This document shows positions 29,773 to 42,084 of a stretch of DNA of 64,000 nt, in pieces (the first letter of the stretch is position 1; every line of letters begins with the position of its first letter). The DNA lies in contig NZ_AUHJ01000005.1 of assembly GCF_000423125.1 (NCBI RefSeq), forward strand, positions 62,001-126,000, given 5' to 3'. The notes under the pieces are model-generated. The model was not told where the DNA came from. It saw nothing but the letters and a program-made list of their open reading frames with translations, and did no database searches. This DNA is from Haliea salexigens DSM 19537 (GTDB lineage Bacteria; Pseudomonadota; Gammaproteobacteria; Pseudomonadales; Halieaceae). Both the position numbers and the translations under genes were made by a program.

Positions 29773-31420
29773 AAACGCGCTCCTTGAAGGGTTCAATCCC
29801 GACCCGGTTGTAGGTTTGCAGGAAGGTTTCCTCGCCTTCACGCAGGCTGACGAAGGTGCCCAGCAGGTTTTCCACCACATCGGGAACCGCTTCCTGGCTG
29901 AAGGAGGGCCCGAGAATCTTGCCAATGGCGGCATCCTTGGACTGACTGCCACCGAGGCTTACCTGATAGAACTCCGCACCTTTCTTGTCCACACCCAGAA
30001 TGCCGATGTGACCGATGTGGTGATGGCCACAGGCGTTCATGCAGCCGCTGATGTTGAGCTCGACAGGCCCCAGGTCATACAGGTAGTCGAGATCCTCGAA
30101 GCGCGCCTGGATCGCCTCGGCCACGGGAATCGACTTGGCATTTGCCAGAGAGCAATAGTCACCGCCGGGACAGCAGATGAGGTCGGTGATGTAGCCGATG
30201 TTGGCCGTGGCCAGGCCCGCTTTCTGCAGGTGCTGCCACAGCTCATACAAGGCGGCTTCTTCTACATCAGCAAGCACCATGTTCTGCTGATGCGTCGTGC
30301 GCAGCTCGCCAAAACTGTAGCGATCTGCCAGGTCGGCCAGCAGTTCCAGCTGGCGGTCGGTAACATCGCCGGGGGCAATGCCGGTTGCCTTGAGGGATAT
30401 GGTGACCGCCCGATAGCCGGGCACCCGGTGTGCGCGTGTGTTCCGTGCCAGCCAGTTGCCGAATATCGGGTCTGTTGCCGCCCGTGCCGCCAACGCCTCC
30501 TGCGAGGACCTGCCATCCAGCGCGGCATACGGCGGGCTGGTAAAAAACGACTGGGCACGGGTGATCTCGTTTTCGGTGAGCGTGCTGGGGCCGTCCTTGA
30601 GCAGGGCCCATTCGGCCTCCACCGCGTCGCGAAACGCGTCGATCCCCATTGCCTTGACCAGAATCTTGATGCGGGCCTTGTACTTGTTGTCGCGCCGACC
30701 GTGCTGGTTGTAGACACGGAGTATGGCCTCGAGATAGGTCAGCAGGTGACGCTTCTCCAGCCACTCGCAGATCACCGAACCAATTACCGGCGTCCGGCCC
30801 AAACCACCACCGACCAGAACCTTGAAACCCAACTCGCCTGCAGCATTGGGCAGCAATTCCACGCCGATATCGTGCGCGTGAATTGCGGCTCGATCCTCCT
30901 CACTGGCGCAGACTGCAATCTTGAACTTGCGCGGCAGAAAGGCGAACTCGGGATGCAGGGTCGACCACTGGCGAATGATTTCACACCAGGGGCGCGGATC
31001 TTCGCGTTCGTCGGCGGCTACGCCCGCGAACTGGTCGGTCGTGGTATTGCGAATACAATTGCCGCTGGTCTGTATGGCGTGCATCTGCACGCCGGCGAGC
31101 TCAGCGAGAATGTCGGGCACTTCCTCCAGCAACGGCCAGTTCAGCTGGATGTTCTGGCGGGTGCTGACATGCGCGTAGCCCTTGTCATAGTGGCGTGTGA
31201 TGTGTGCCAGCTTGCGCACCTGCGTGCTGCTTAGCAGGCCGTAGGGCACGGCGATACGCAGCATGGGCGCCAGCCGTTGTACGTAGAGCCCGTTCTGCAG
31301 GCGCAGCGGCAGGAACTCTGCATCACTCAGTTCCCCGGCAAGGTAGCGCCGGGTCTGGTCCCTGAATTGCGCGACTCGCTCGTCGACGATGCGCTGGTCG
31401 TACTGGTCGTAAATGTACAT
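29756..31420 (-). CDS. cysI: sulfite (nitrite/sulfite) reductase hemoprotein
   Basis: Siroheme and [4Fe-4S] enzyme of assimilatory sulfite reduction, 554 aa. Cluster ligands are Cys417 and Cys423 (CPGGDYC) and Cys460 and Cys464 (CMNAC). The duplicated ferredoxin-reductase-like halves are recognisable (HVSTRQNIQLNW; ELRTTHQQNMVL). No CysJ flavoprotein lies nearby; the partner is DUF934, the arrangement in pseudomonads, where the electron donor may be ferredoxin or another reductase. A nitrite role cannot be excluded, but the DUF934 neighbour argues for sulfite. Confidence 0.93.
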   Translation of the reverse strand: MYIYDQYDQRIVDERVAQFRDQTRRYLAGELSDAEFLPLRLQNGLYVQRLAPMLRIAVPYGLLSSTQVRKLAHITRHYDKGYAHVSTRQNIQLNWPLLEEVPDILAELAGVQMHAIQTSGNCIRNTTTDQFAGVAADEREDPRPWCEIIRQWSTLHPEFAFLPRKFKIAVCASEEDRAAIHAHDIGVELLPNAAGELGFKVLVGGGLGRTPVIGSVICEWLEKRHLLTYLEAILRVYNQHGRRDNKYKARIKILVKAMGIDAFRDAVEAEWALLKDGPSTLTENEITRAQSFFTSPPYAALDGRSSQEALAARAATDPIFGNWLARNTRAHRVPGYRAVTISLKATGIAPGDVTDRQLELLADLADRYSFGELRTTHQQNMVLADVEEAALYELWQHLQKAGLATANIGYITDLICCPGGDYCSLANAKSIPVAEAIQARFEDLDYLYDLGPVELNISGCMNACGHHHIGHIGILGVDKKGAEFYQVSLGGSQSKDAAIGKILGPSFSQEAVPDVVENLLGTFVSLREGEETFLQTYNRVGIEPFKERVYAKAD

Positions 31421-31455
31421 CGAAAGGTCCTGTCACCTGTCCGCAAATCTGGCGA

Positions 31456-31479
31456 GGCGCTACCTTACCAGAAAGCGCC
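31456..31479. repeat. hairpin in the cysI leader
   Basis: GGCGCT and AGCGCC form a perfect six-pair stem around a 12-base loop, 36 bases upstream of the cysI start. It would lie in the cysI transcript leader. No known riboswitch match. Confidence 0.3.
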
Positions 31480-31529
31480 GCGCTGAATTATGCTGATTGT
31501 TTATAAGTTTAGAACGCGAGCTGCAGTTA

Positions 31530-31545
31530 CCCCGGCGAGCCGGGG
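31530..31545. repeat. GC-rich inverted repeat between cysI and the 37-aa ORF
   Basis: CCCCGG-CGAG-CCGGGG, a short strong stem 28 bases upstream of the -35 of the following promoter. No T-run on either side, so not an obvious intrinsic terminator. The remainder of the 236-base gap holds promoter elements only. Confidence 0.35.
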
Positions 31546-31572
31546 GGCACCTCACTTGGGCGCGGCGGTGCG

Positions 31573-31600
31573 TTGGCAGTGGGGCCTTTCCTGCTATAAT
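31573..31600 (+). promoter_or_regulatory. strong sigma70 promoter before the 37-aa ORF
   Basis: TTGGCA (31573-31578), 16 bases, perfect TATAAT (31595-31600). The best promoter match in the window, located about 57 bases before a very short ORF with its own ribosome site. Confidence 0.6.
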
Positions 31601-31656
31601 CGCGGCCCTTGAGAGCCGGTGTTACCGGAAACCACGAACCAGCAGGAGCACAACCT

Positions 31657-31770
31657 ATGTCAGGATCCACCAAACAGAGCGATGGGGCAGCCGATGCGAT
31701 CGCCGCCACCGCCATCATCACCATCGTGGTGTTCGGGCTGTACCTGTGGCTGGGAGCCATGCCCGGCTAG
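31657..31770 (+). CDS. 37-residue putative membrane peptide
   Basis: ATG 31657 is preceded by CAGGAG nine bases upstream and a consensus promoter, and the frame runs to TAG at 31768. The product has a polar N-terminus (MSGSTKQSDGAAD) and one hydrophobic span (about residues 14-34, ending YLWLGAMPG), so it looks like a single-pass small membrane protein. I do not recognise a family. It converges on the DUF2970 gene, the two stops sharing CTAG, which would produce overlapping transcripts. The expression signals favour a real gene over chance. Confidence 0.6.
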   Translation: MSGSTKQSDGAADAIAATAIITIVVFGLYLWLGAMPG

Positions 31771-32027
31771 GCGGCACTGCTGATCACTATTTTCACGATA
31801 GCGACCACAGTCACGATAAACAGCAGGGTGAAGATCAGACCTGCGGCGATGAACACCCCGAATCGACCCTGCTTGAAATCCCGCTCACGGTTGCGGCTGC
31901 TCTGGACGCCCAGGCCAGCCGCAAACACACTGCTGATGACCTGCCAGGGGCGCAGCGGCGCTTTCTGTTCGACATCGCCCTCAGCCTTTGCGTTCTGAGC
32001 CTGCTGCGTTTCAGCGGGTTCGGACAT
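31767..32027 (-). CDS. DUF2970 family small membrane protein
   Basis: 86 aa. A polar, Gln/Glu-rich N-terminus is followed by the DUF2970 core PWQVISSVFAAGLGVQSSRNRERDF and a C-terminal hydrophobic span (about 60-82). Function unknown; such genes are widespread in gammaproteobacteria. GGAGTG lies just before the ATG. It follows metH on the same strand with a 42-base gap, so metH read-through is plausible. Confidence 0.8.
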   Translation of the reverse strand: MSEPAETQQAQNAKAEGDVEQKAPLRPWQVISSVFAAGLGVQSSRNRERDFKQGRFGVFIAAGLIFTLLFIVTVVAIVKIVISSAA

Positions 32028-32069
32028 TGTTACACTCCTCGATTTTGCTCAGCGTGCTCGCGCACATCA

Positions 32070-35759
<3,690 letters not shown>

Positions 35760-35879
35760 GTTGGTACCTGTGTGTTGAAGAGGGGCGTGTCAGCCGCCGC
35801 TAAAAAAGCCCGCAATATTAACAGATAATGACGCGCTGTTGGGTCGCAGCATTTGCTCTCGCACTGGCACCGGGATGTT

Positions 35880-35888
35880 TGCTAGAAT
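35880..35888 (+). promoter_or_regulatory. extended -10 element before nfuA
   Basis: TGC-TAGAAT lies about 34 bases before the nfuA ATG, in the 162-base gap between divergent metH and nfuA. No strong -35 and no recognisable IscR site. Confidence 0.35.
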
Positions 35889-35921
35889 ACTTGACCAATT
35901 TACTCGGAATGGAAGAGGGCC

Positions 35922-36497
35922 ATGGTTACCATCACGGAGTCAGCACAGGGATATCTGGCGGAACTGCTGTCAAAGCAGGAAGATGCCCTGGGTGTGCGGG
36001 TATTTATCAACCAGCCTGGAACCCCGAAGGCAGAGACCTGTATCGCCTACTGCCGTGACAGCGACATTCTTGAGGGCGATGAAAAGCGCGACTTCGGGGC
36101 CATCACTGCCTGGTTCGATGCCCGCAGCCTGCCGTTTCTGGAAGATGCCCTGGTCGATTACGCCAAGGACCGCATGGGCGGACAACTGACCATCAAGGCG
36201 CCGAACGCGAAGTTGCCGCGCGTGGATGAAAACAGCCCGCTGGAAGATCGTATCAATTACATTCTCTACAACGAAGTAAACCCGGCGCTGGCGGCGCACG
36301 GCGGGGAGGTCAGCCTTGTCGAGTTGACGCCTGACCCCTATGCCATTCTCAAGTTCGGCGGTGGTTGCCAGGGCTGCGGCATGGTGGACCAGACCCTCAA
36401 GGGCGGGGTGGAAAAAACCCTGCTTGAGCAGTTGCCTGAGTTGCGCGGCGTGCGCGACACCACCGACCACTCGGATCGCAGCAACGCCTACTATTGA
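35922..36497 (+). CDS. nfuA: Fe-S biogenesis protein NfuA
   Basis: Carrier that delivers [4Fe-4S] clusters to client enzymes, especially under stress. 191 aa, identical in length to E. coli NfuA. A degenerate A-type N-terminal domain (about 1-95) lacks the A-type cysteines, and the C-terminal Nfu domain has Cys149 and Cys152 in GGCQGCGM. Monocistronic, divergent from metH. Possible clients in the window include LeuC and CysI. Confidence 0.96.
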   Translation: MVTITESAQGYLAELLSKQEDALGVRVFINQPGTPKAETCIAYCRDSDILEGDEKRDFGAITAWFDARSLPFLEDALVDYAKDRMGGQLTIKAPNAKLPRVDENSPLEDRINYILYNEVNPALAAHGGEVSLVELTPDPYAILKFGGGCQGCGMVDQTLKGGVEKTLLEQLPELRGVRDTTDHSDRSNAYY

Positions 36498-36541
36498 GTC
36501 TAGCCCCGGGGCGCGCGCTGCCTGAGGAGTGTGCAGCGCCC

Positions 36542-37621
36542 TCAGGCGTCTTCGAGACGCCGGGGCAGGGCGGTTTGCACAGCCGCATGCAACTTGCGCA
36601 GGCAGTTTTCGGTTTCTTCCCAGCCAATACAACCATCGGTAATCGATACACCGTATTGCAGGTCTTCGAGGCGCTCGGGGATAGACTGGCTGCCCGCGTG
36701 CAGGTGGCTTTCTATCATCAGGCCAACAATTGAACGGTTGCCTTCCAGGATCTGGTTGCCCACGTTTTCTACTACCAGGGGCTGCAGCTCGGGCTGCTTG
36801 TTGGAGTTCGCGTGGCTGCAGTCAACCATGATGTTCAGCGGCACACCGGCTTTCACCAGCGCCTCTTCGCACAGCTTGATGTGCACTGAGTCGTAGTTGG
36901 GACCATTGCTGCCACCGCGCAGCACGATATGGCCGTAGCGGTTACCGCGCGTGGTGATGACCGCAACCTCACCGTCGCCGTTGATACCCAGAAAGCGGTG
37001 GGGCTTGGCCACGGAGTTCAGCGCATTGCTGGCTACGGTGAGTCCGCCATCGGTGCCGTTCTTGAAGCCGACTGCGGACGAGAGGCCACTGGCCATTTCG
37101 CGGTGGGTCTGTGATTCCGTGGTGCGCGCACCAATCGCCGACCAGCTGATCAGGTCCTGCAGGTACTGCGGCGAGATCGGGTCCAGCGCCTCGGTGGCGG
37201 TGGGCAGGCCGAGCTCGAGAATATCCAGCAGGAGCTTGCGACCGATGTGCAGGCCCTCTTCAATCTTGAACGAATCATCCAGGTAGGGATCGTTGACCAG
37301 GCCTTTCCAGCCCACGGTGGTGCGTGGTTTTTCGAAATACACGCGCATGACAATGTACAGGCTGTCCTGGAGTTCGTCAGCCAGCGCCTTGAGACGCCCG
37401 GCGTATTCCAGTGCGGCATCCACATCGTGTATTGAGCAGGGGCCGACGACCACGAACAGGCGGTGGTCCTTGCGGTCGAGGATATTCTCGATCACCTCGC
37501 GACTGCTGGCGAGCTGCGCGTGCGCAGCGGCGCTCATGGGCAGCGCCTGCTTCAGTTTCGCCGGGGTGATCAGTACGTCCTGTGAGGCGACGTTGACGTT
37601 GTAGACTTCGGTATGACTCAT
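36542..37621 (-). CDS. aroG: class I 3-deoxy-7-phosphoheptulonate synthase
   Basis: First step of aromatic amino acid synthesis, condensing PEP and erythrose 4-phosphate. 359 aa of the AroF/G/H type. VVVGPCSIHD, RVYFEKPRTTVGWKGL, SWSAIGARTTESQ and the metal-site segment DCSHANS are all intact. The feedback specificity (Phe, Tyr or Trp) cannot be assigned from sequence by eye, so the symbol is used for the family. Monocistronic, convergent with nfuA. Confidence 0.92.
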   Translation of the reverse strand: MSHTEVYNVNVASQDVLITPAKLKQALPMSAAAHAQLASSREVIENILDRKDHRLFVVVGPCSIHDVDAALEYAGRLKALADELQDSLYIVMRVYFEKPRTTVGWKGLVNDPYLDDSFKIEEGLHIGRKLLLDILELGLPTATEALDPISPQYLQDLISWSAIGARTTESQTHREMASGLSSAVGFKNGTDGGLTVASNALNSVAKPHRFLGINGDGEVAVITTRGNRYGHIVLRGGSNGPNYDSVHIKLCEEALVKAGVPLNIMVDCSHANSNKQPELQPLVVENVGNQILEGNRSIVGLMIESHLHAGSQSIPERLEDLQYGVSITDGCIGWEETENCLRKLHAAVQTALPRRLEDA

Positions 37622-37679
37622 TGCGCATTACCTGATTGCGGGCTTCTGGCGGGCGCGTAGCGGCCCGCTGCGGCGAAGC

Positions 37680-37685
37680 ATTCTA
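37680..37685 (-). promoter_or_regulatory. -10 element for aroG-like gene
   Basis: TAGAAT on the minus strand, 59 bases upstream of the start, inside CTATAGAAT. A GC-rich hairpin (GCGGGC/GCCCGC) follows in the leader. No TyrR-type box is apparent. Confidence 0.3.
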
Positions 37686-37725
37686 TAGCAGCGTCAGGCT
37701 TTTGAACAGAAAGTGACCGCTGCCC

Positions 37726-38595
37726 TCAGGATAGCGGCGCGATAACCTCGTCAGCGTAGCGTTTCACACCATCGATCTTCAGTGCGACATCCTCCGTTTC
37801 GCCGTGATAGAACATCCAGGGCATGGTGAGGATATGGGTGACGCCAGCGTCTTCCAGGCGCCGATAGCCGTCAGCGTCCCAGGCGTCGTTGGGAGTGGCC
37901 ATGACCTCGAAGGGCTCGCTGTCCCGACCGTACTCCCGGCGCCATTGGCGTATGCGTTCAATGCTCTCGATAATCTCACTCGACGGCTGCAGGTCGGTGA
38001 CCCAGCCGTCGGCAAGGCGTGCCGCGCGCCGCATGGCCGGGTCGGAAATGCCGCCGATCCAGAACGGAACGCGGGCAGTGGGCGCAGGGTTCATCTCCAG
38101 CCGGTCGAAGTCGTAGTACTGCCCGTGGTATTCCACCATCTCGCCCGTCCAGAGCAGGCGCATGATCTCCAGCATTTCATCGGTGCGCTTGCCGCGCGTT
38201 TTGAAATCCTGCTGCATCAATGCGAATTCATCCGCAGACCAGCCCACACCGAACGCCGGTGTCACCCGGTTGTTGGACATAATCGCTGCGGTGCTGATGG
38301 CCTTGGCCACCAGAAACGGATTGCGCATGGGCAGTACAAAAATATTGGTGGTGAAGCGCAGCCGCTTGGTGATGGTTGCCAGTCCGCCAATGACCACCCA
38401 AGGGTCGGGCCAATCGGTGAATGCGCCCCAACGCCGGCTGCCGTCCTCGGTGTAAGGGTAGGGCTGGCTGATGTTCTCCGGATGCACCACGTGGTCGGAA
38501 AAGGACATCGCCTCCCAGCCGTATTCATCGGCGACCGGCGCGATGTCGGTGAGGTGTGAAACCGTGCTGAACGAGGTGGAGAGGACAAACTTCAC
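37726..38595 (-). CDS. LLM class (F420/flavin-dependent) oxidoreductase
   Basis: 289 aa luciferase-like monooxygenase fold, close to the Rv2161c-type group annotated as F420-dependent. Motifs: SFSDHVVHPENIS, PAFGVGWSADEF, and RGKRTDEMLEIMRLLWTGE before the YHGQYYDF segment. GTG start with GGAG eight bases upstream. Stands alone between aroG and rlmG. The cofactor (F420 or FMN) and substrate are unknown; F420 genes are not in this window. Confidence 0.85.
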   Translation of the reverse strand: MKFVLSTSFSTVSHLTDIAPVADEYGWEAMSFSDHVVHPENISQPYPYTEDGSRRWGAFTDWPDPWVVIGGLATITKRLRFTTNIFVLPMRNPFLVAKAISTAAIMSNNRVTPAFGVGWSADEFALMQQDFKTRGKRTDEMLEIMRLLWTGEMVEYHGQYYDFDRLEMNPAPTARVPFWIGGISDPAMRRAARLADGWVTDLQPSSEIIESIERIRQWRREYGRDSEPFEVMATPNDAWDADGYRRLEDAGVTHILTMPWMFYHGETEDVALKIDGVKRYADEVIAPLS

Positions 38596-38719
38596 AGCGA
38601 AACTCCGTCAGTTTTATTGTTGAATTACCGTCACTCTAGCAAGATGCCCTGTCCTGCAGCAGCGCGGTTCAGCCTGGCCGCGGAACAAGCCTGCCATTGT
38701 CCAACAAGTCATACCCGGC

Positions 38720-39886
38720 TCAGCGCTCGGCGAGATAGACCCGAAACTTGCGATTCTCGGCCAGAACCCGCCATTGCTTGAAGCCCGCTTGCAGGGCGCT
38801 GCGGTAGTCGAGGTGGCGGTTGGCCACCAGGCACAGTGCGCCAGCCGGCGCCAGCACCTGAGCCGCCTGCAGAATCAGGCGACGTCCGACAAAATCATCC
38901 ACGGTGTGTTGTGCGTGAAACGGGGGGTTGCACAACACCAGCTCGGGCGCGTCTGCCGTCCAGTCCAGCAGGCCATCACCGTGTAGGAAGCGTGTCTGTT
39001 GGTCTGCCGTCGATGGTAGCAGGCGCCCGGCGTTGACGCGCGCCGAAGCAATGGCCTGCGCCGATTCATCGCAAAACCACACGGTTGCGGCGAGTCCGGC
39101 CTGTAGCGCAGTCAGGCCGATGACACCGTTGCCACAAGCCAGGTCTACCGCGCACGACACGGGCCGCAACGCCGGTAACTGGTCGAGGAGAAACCGGGTG
39201 CCGATATCCAGTCCCTCGCGGCTGAACACGTTCGGCAGGGCGTACAGCGGTATACCGAGCGCGTCACTGGGGTAGTCGTTACCGGGTTCGGGCACGGCGC
39301 TCACTGGCTCCGCAGCGCGCTGTGCGCGCCACAGATGCGCCTTGTGCTGGCCGAGTTCCCGGTGCGGGGAGCCAATCCAGTGCTGCAGCTCCTCGTTCAG
39401 GCCCTTTGGTGTGTGTTTGTCCATGGCGGCTGCCAGCAGCGGGGCCCCGGCGGGTAACAGGCCGGCGAGTGTCGCCAGTTGTTGGCGCAGCAGGGCTTTT
39501 TGCTTGGGCACGCGCAGCAGCACGATGTCGGGTGCGGCGGGCGGGCGCTCGGTGCTCCAGACCACATCAACCGCCGGCGCACTATTGTTCGCGGTATTCA
39601 GCGCTGCGGCGTGGGCGGCCAGCGCGGAATCGGTCCACAGCGTCGTGGCGATGCCACTGGCCGAGAGTGCGGTGCAGAGCGCCCCGTGCTCATCATTCAC
39701 CACCAGCGCTGACGTGGGGCGAGGCCGCATCTGCGCCACGGCCTCGAGCAACAACAGGTCTGCGCCACACCAGGCTTGCAGTAACTCCTTGCGCCGGGCC
39801 GGGTAGCGTTGTAGAGGGAAGTCGCCCAGCGGCGTTTGACAGAGCTGAGGTGTGCCCGCTGTCGCGGAATCAACCGTCTCCGACAT
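38720..39886 (-). CDS. rlmG: 23S rRNA (guanine-1835-N2)-methyltransferase
   Basis: Modifies G1835 of 23S rRNA. 388 aa, near E. coli RlmG (378) and longer than RsmC (343). The inactive N-terminal half-domain has the VPKQKALLRQQL segment seen in RlmG. The C-terminal domain has NVFSREGLDIGTRF, DLACGNGVIGL for SAM binding and the catalytic NPPFHAQH, ending with VANRHLDY. RsmC is the alternative, but length and N-terminal motif favour RlmG. Overlaps the end of mltD by 17 bases. Confidence 0.88.
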   Translation of the reverse strand: MSETVDSATAGTPQLCQTPLGDFPLQRYPARRKELLQAWCGADLLLLEAVAQMRPRPTSALVVNDEHGALCTALSASGIATTLWTDSALAAHAAALNTANNSAPAVDVVWSTERPPAAPDIVLLRVPKQKALLRQQLATLAGLLPAGAPLLAAAMDKHTPKGLNEELQHWIGSPHRELGQHKAHLWRAQRAAEPVSAVPEPGNDYPSDALGIPLYALPNVFSREGLDIGTRFLLDQLPALRPVSCAVDLACGNGVIGLTALQAGLAATVWFCDESAQAIASARVNAGRLLPSTADQQTRFLHGDGLLDWTADAPELVLCNPPFHAQHTVDDFVGRRLILQAAQVLAPAGALCLVANRHLDYRSALQAGFKQWRVLAENRKFRVYLAER

Positions 39887-41240
39887 AGAGTGTCAGCTGT
39901 TGCCCGGGAAAGATGGGGGCGCGGGCATTCAGGGCATTCCAGGCGACAATGTCCTCGACTCGCACCTTGAAGCGTCCGGCAATCCGGTACAACGAGTCGC
40001 CGGGGCGCACCTTGTAGTCCCTCGCCTCGGGAATTTTCGTCCCGCTGCGGCTGGCGATGCTCAGGGCGCTGTCGTCACCACGGGGAATCACCAGTGTGGC
40101 GCCTTCCCGGATGAAATTGCTGTGCAGGTTATTGGCGGCGCGCAACAGGTCTACACGGGTGGAGAACAGCCGGGCGATGCGGCTCAGGGTGTCACCCCGT
40201 CGCACCCGGTAATGGTCCCACTGCACGCGCTGCTCGGCAGACAGCTGTGCCAGTTGCTGCTGAAATGCCGTGGCGCGGTCTGGCGGCACAAGCAAGTCGC
40301 CGGCATGAGGCGCTGTTGCCCAGCGCAGGTGGCCGGGATTGAGCGCCTGCAGCCGGGCTTTCGGAACACCTGCCAACTGTGCTGCGCGACCGAGCTCCAG
40401 CTGCCCACCAGTCGGTACGGCGACAAATGCGGGCCGATTCTGCAGCGGTGGCAGGTTGACGGCCCAGCGCTCGGGCTCGGCGATCAGACTGCTCAGGGCC
40501 AGCAGGCGCGGTACATAATTCCGGGTTTCTCGCGGCAGGGGTAGGGACCAGAAGTCGGTTGGCCGGCCACGAGCGGCATTGCTCGCCACCGCCCGGCTGA
40601 CCCGGCCGATGCCACCGTTGTAGGCAGCGAGCGCGTTAAGCCAGTCGCCATCCAGGGTGGCATACAGATACTCCAGGTAGTCCAGGGCAGCACGGGTGGA
40701 ATCCCGCAGGTCCCGGCGGCCGTCGAACCACCAGTCGCTGGTGACGCCCAGGGTTTTTCCGGTGCTGGGTATGATTTGCCAGAGGCCAACGGCCTGCTGG
40801 GATGACACGGCGAAAGGATCCAGCTGGCTTTCAACCAGAGGTAGCAGGGCCAACTCGAGTGGAAGGTCACGACGCTCGACCTCTTCGACAAGGAAGTGCA
40901 GATAGAGCTCACCGCGTTCCGCAAGTACCCGCTGCAGCCCGGATCTCTGACGCAGGTAGTAGTTGCGTGCGTCCGCCACCTGGGCGTTCTCGGGTACCTG
41001 CCACTGCATGCCATGCTGCAAGCGGCCCCACAAGTCGTCGGGGTTGCTGTGGGGTAGCCGAATGGGACGATTTTCGACGCTGAGCCGGGCGGGGACCGCC
41101 TGTGTGATGGCGTTGGCGCCAGGGCGCGCTGCATCGGCGCTCTCCCCGGGCGGCAGGGTCTGGCAGCCTGCCAGTGCAAAAAGTGCCGAAACTACTATAG
41201 CTATGCTTTTTAAGCTTTTGATTATGTGGCGTTTTATCAA
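39870..41240 (-). CDS. mltD: membrane-bound lytic murein transglycosylase D
   Basis: Lipoprotein that cleaves peptidoglycan glycan strands. About 456 aa. The N-terminal basic/hydrophobic segment ends in the lipobox LAGC. The GH23 domain has catalytic Glu in LPLVESQLDPFA followed by AVGLWQIIPSTG and AYNGGIGRVSRA. Two C-terminal LysM repeats start YRVRRGDTLSRIA and YKVRPGDSLYRIA. The TTG at 41240 overlaps the gloB stop as TTGA and has GGAAAG at good distance, so I prefer it to GTG 41255, which has no ribosome site. gloB-mltD adjacency is common in gammaproteobacteria. Confidence 0.92.
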   Translation of the reverse strand: MIKRHIIKSLKSIAIVVSALFALAGCQTLPPGESADAARPGANAITQAVPARLSVENRPIRLPHSNPDDLWGRLQHGMQWQVPENAQVADARNYYLRQRSGLQRVLAERGELYLHFLVEEVERRDLPLELALLPLVESQLDPFAVSSQQAVGLWQIIPSTGKTLGVTSDWWFDGRRDLRDSTRAALDYLEYLYATLDGDWLNALAAYNGGIGRVSRAVASNAARGRPTDFWSLPLPRETRNYVPRLLALSSLIAEPERWAVNLPPLQNRPAFVAVPTGGQLELGRAAQLAGVPKARLQALNPGHLRWATAPHAGDLLVPPDRATAFQQQLAQLSAEQRVQWDHYRVRRGDTLSRIARLFSTRVDLLRAANNLHSNFIREGATLVIPRGDDSALSIASRSGTKIPEARDYKVRPGDSLYRIAGRFKVRVEDIVAWNALNARAPIFPGQQLTLYVGDG

Positions 41241-42004
41241 AATGAGTCTTTCCACGATCGGAGCGCAGCGAAGACGGATGCGGGCGCATCACCCTGCCAT
41301 TTTCCCTCGCGTTGCAGGGAGGCAATCAACGCCGGTTCAGCGCAGCGCAGGAACGGGTTGGTGGCTCGTTCAACAGCGATGGATGAGGGTACGCTGGGCT
41401 CATCTTGTGCGCGTAGTCGGGCAACGGCCTTTACCCGTTGCGCCAGTGTGCTGTTGTCCGGCTCGGCCGCCTGCGCGAACCGCAGGTTGGCCTGCGTGTA
41501 TTCATGCGCGCAAAACACCCGGGTCTCGGCTGGCAAAGCCGCCAGCGCCGACAGGGAGGCATGCATCACGGGTGCGGTGCCTTCGAACATGCGTCCGCAG
41601 CCGCCGGCGAAAAGCGTGTCCCCACAAAACAACAGGGGGTCTTCGCCAGGGCTGAAGAAAGCGATGTGATCAAGGGTGTGACCGGGCACGGCAATGACGG
41701 TGAAATCCCGACCAAACACGGAAACGGAATCGCCCTCGCCAACCGCGTGCGTGATACCGGTAATTGCAGGGTTGTCGGGGCCGTACACAACGGGCTGCGC
41801 ATGCGCAATGAGCTCGGGCAGCCCCCCCACGTGATCGAAGTGGTGGTGCGTGATGAGGATTGTGGTCAGCTGCAAATTGCGCGCGCGTAGCAGGCTCAGC
41901 ACGGGGGCCGCATCGCCCGGGTCGACCACGGCACAGTGCTCGCCGTCTTGAAGCAGCCAGATATAGTTGTCGTTGAAGGCCGGTATCGGTTCAATTGCCA
42001 GCAT
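41237..42004 (-). CDS. gloB: hydroxyacylglutathione hydrolase (glyoxalase II)
   Basis: Hydrolyses S-lactoylglutathione to lactate and glutathione. 255 aa metallo-beta-lactamase fold. The two-metal site THHHFDHVGG, VPGHTLDHIAFF and FCGDTLFAGGCGR are intact, as is the C-terminal FCAHEYTQANLRFA. Overlaps mltD at its 3' end. Its start is almost head-to-head with the methyltransferase gene. Confidence 0.95.
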   Translation of the reverse strand: MLAIEPIPAFNDNYIWLLQDGEHCAVVDPGDAAPVLSLLRARNLQLTTILITHHHFDHVGGLPELIAHAQPVVYGPDNPAITGITHAVGEGDSVSVFGRDFTVIAVPGHTLDHIAFFSPGEDPLLFCGDTLFAGGCGRMFEGTAPVMHASLSALAALPAETRVFCAHEYTQANLRFAQAAEPDNSTLAQRVKAVARLRAQDEPSVPSSIAVERATNPFLRCAEPALIASLQREGKWQGDAPASVFAALRSWKDSF

Positions 42005-42084
42005 GGATGACGTTCAAAACCCCTTCAAATGCATTAACATGGCCGCTGATTCAAGCGAGTGCCGGTGAACGGCCACGGGAACTG

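Noticed and set aside
29747-31234. 495-codon plus-strand frame opposite cysI
   Set aside because: Antisense to cysI, which carries all cluster cysteines; no domain in the antisense product.
35760-35921. Cobalamin or SAM riboswitch upstream of metH
   Set aside because: The gap is short and shared with nfuA; I could not recognise a B12 box or SAM-type helices.
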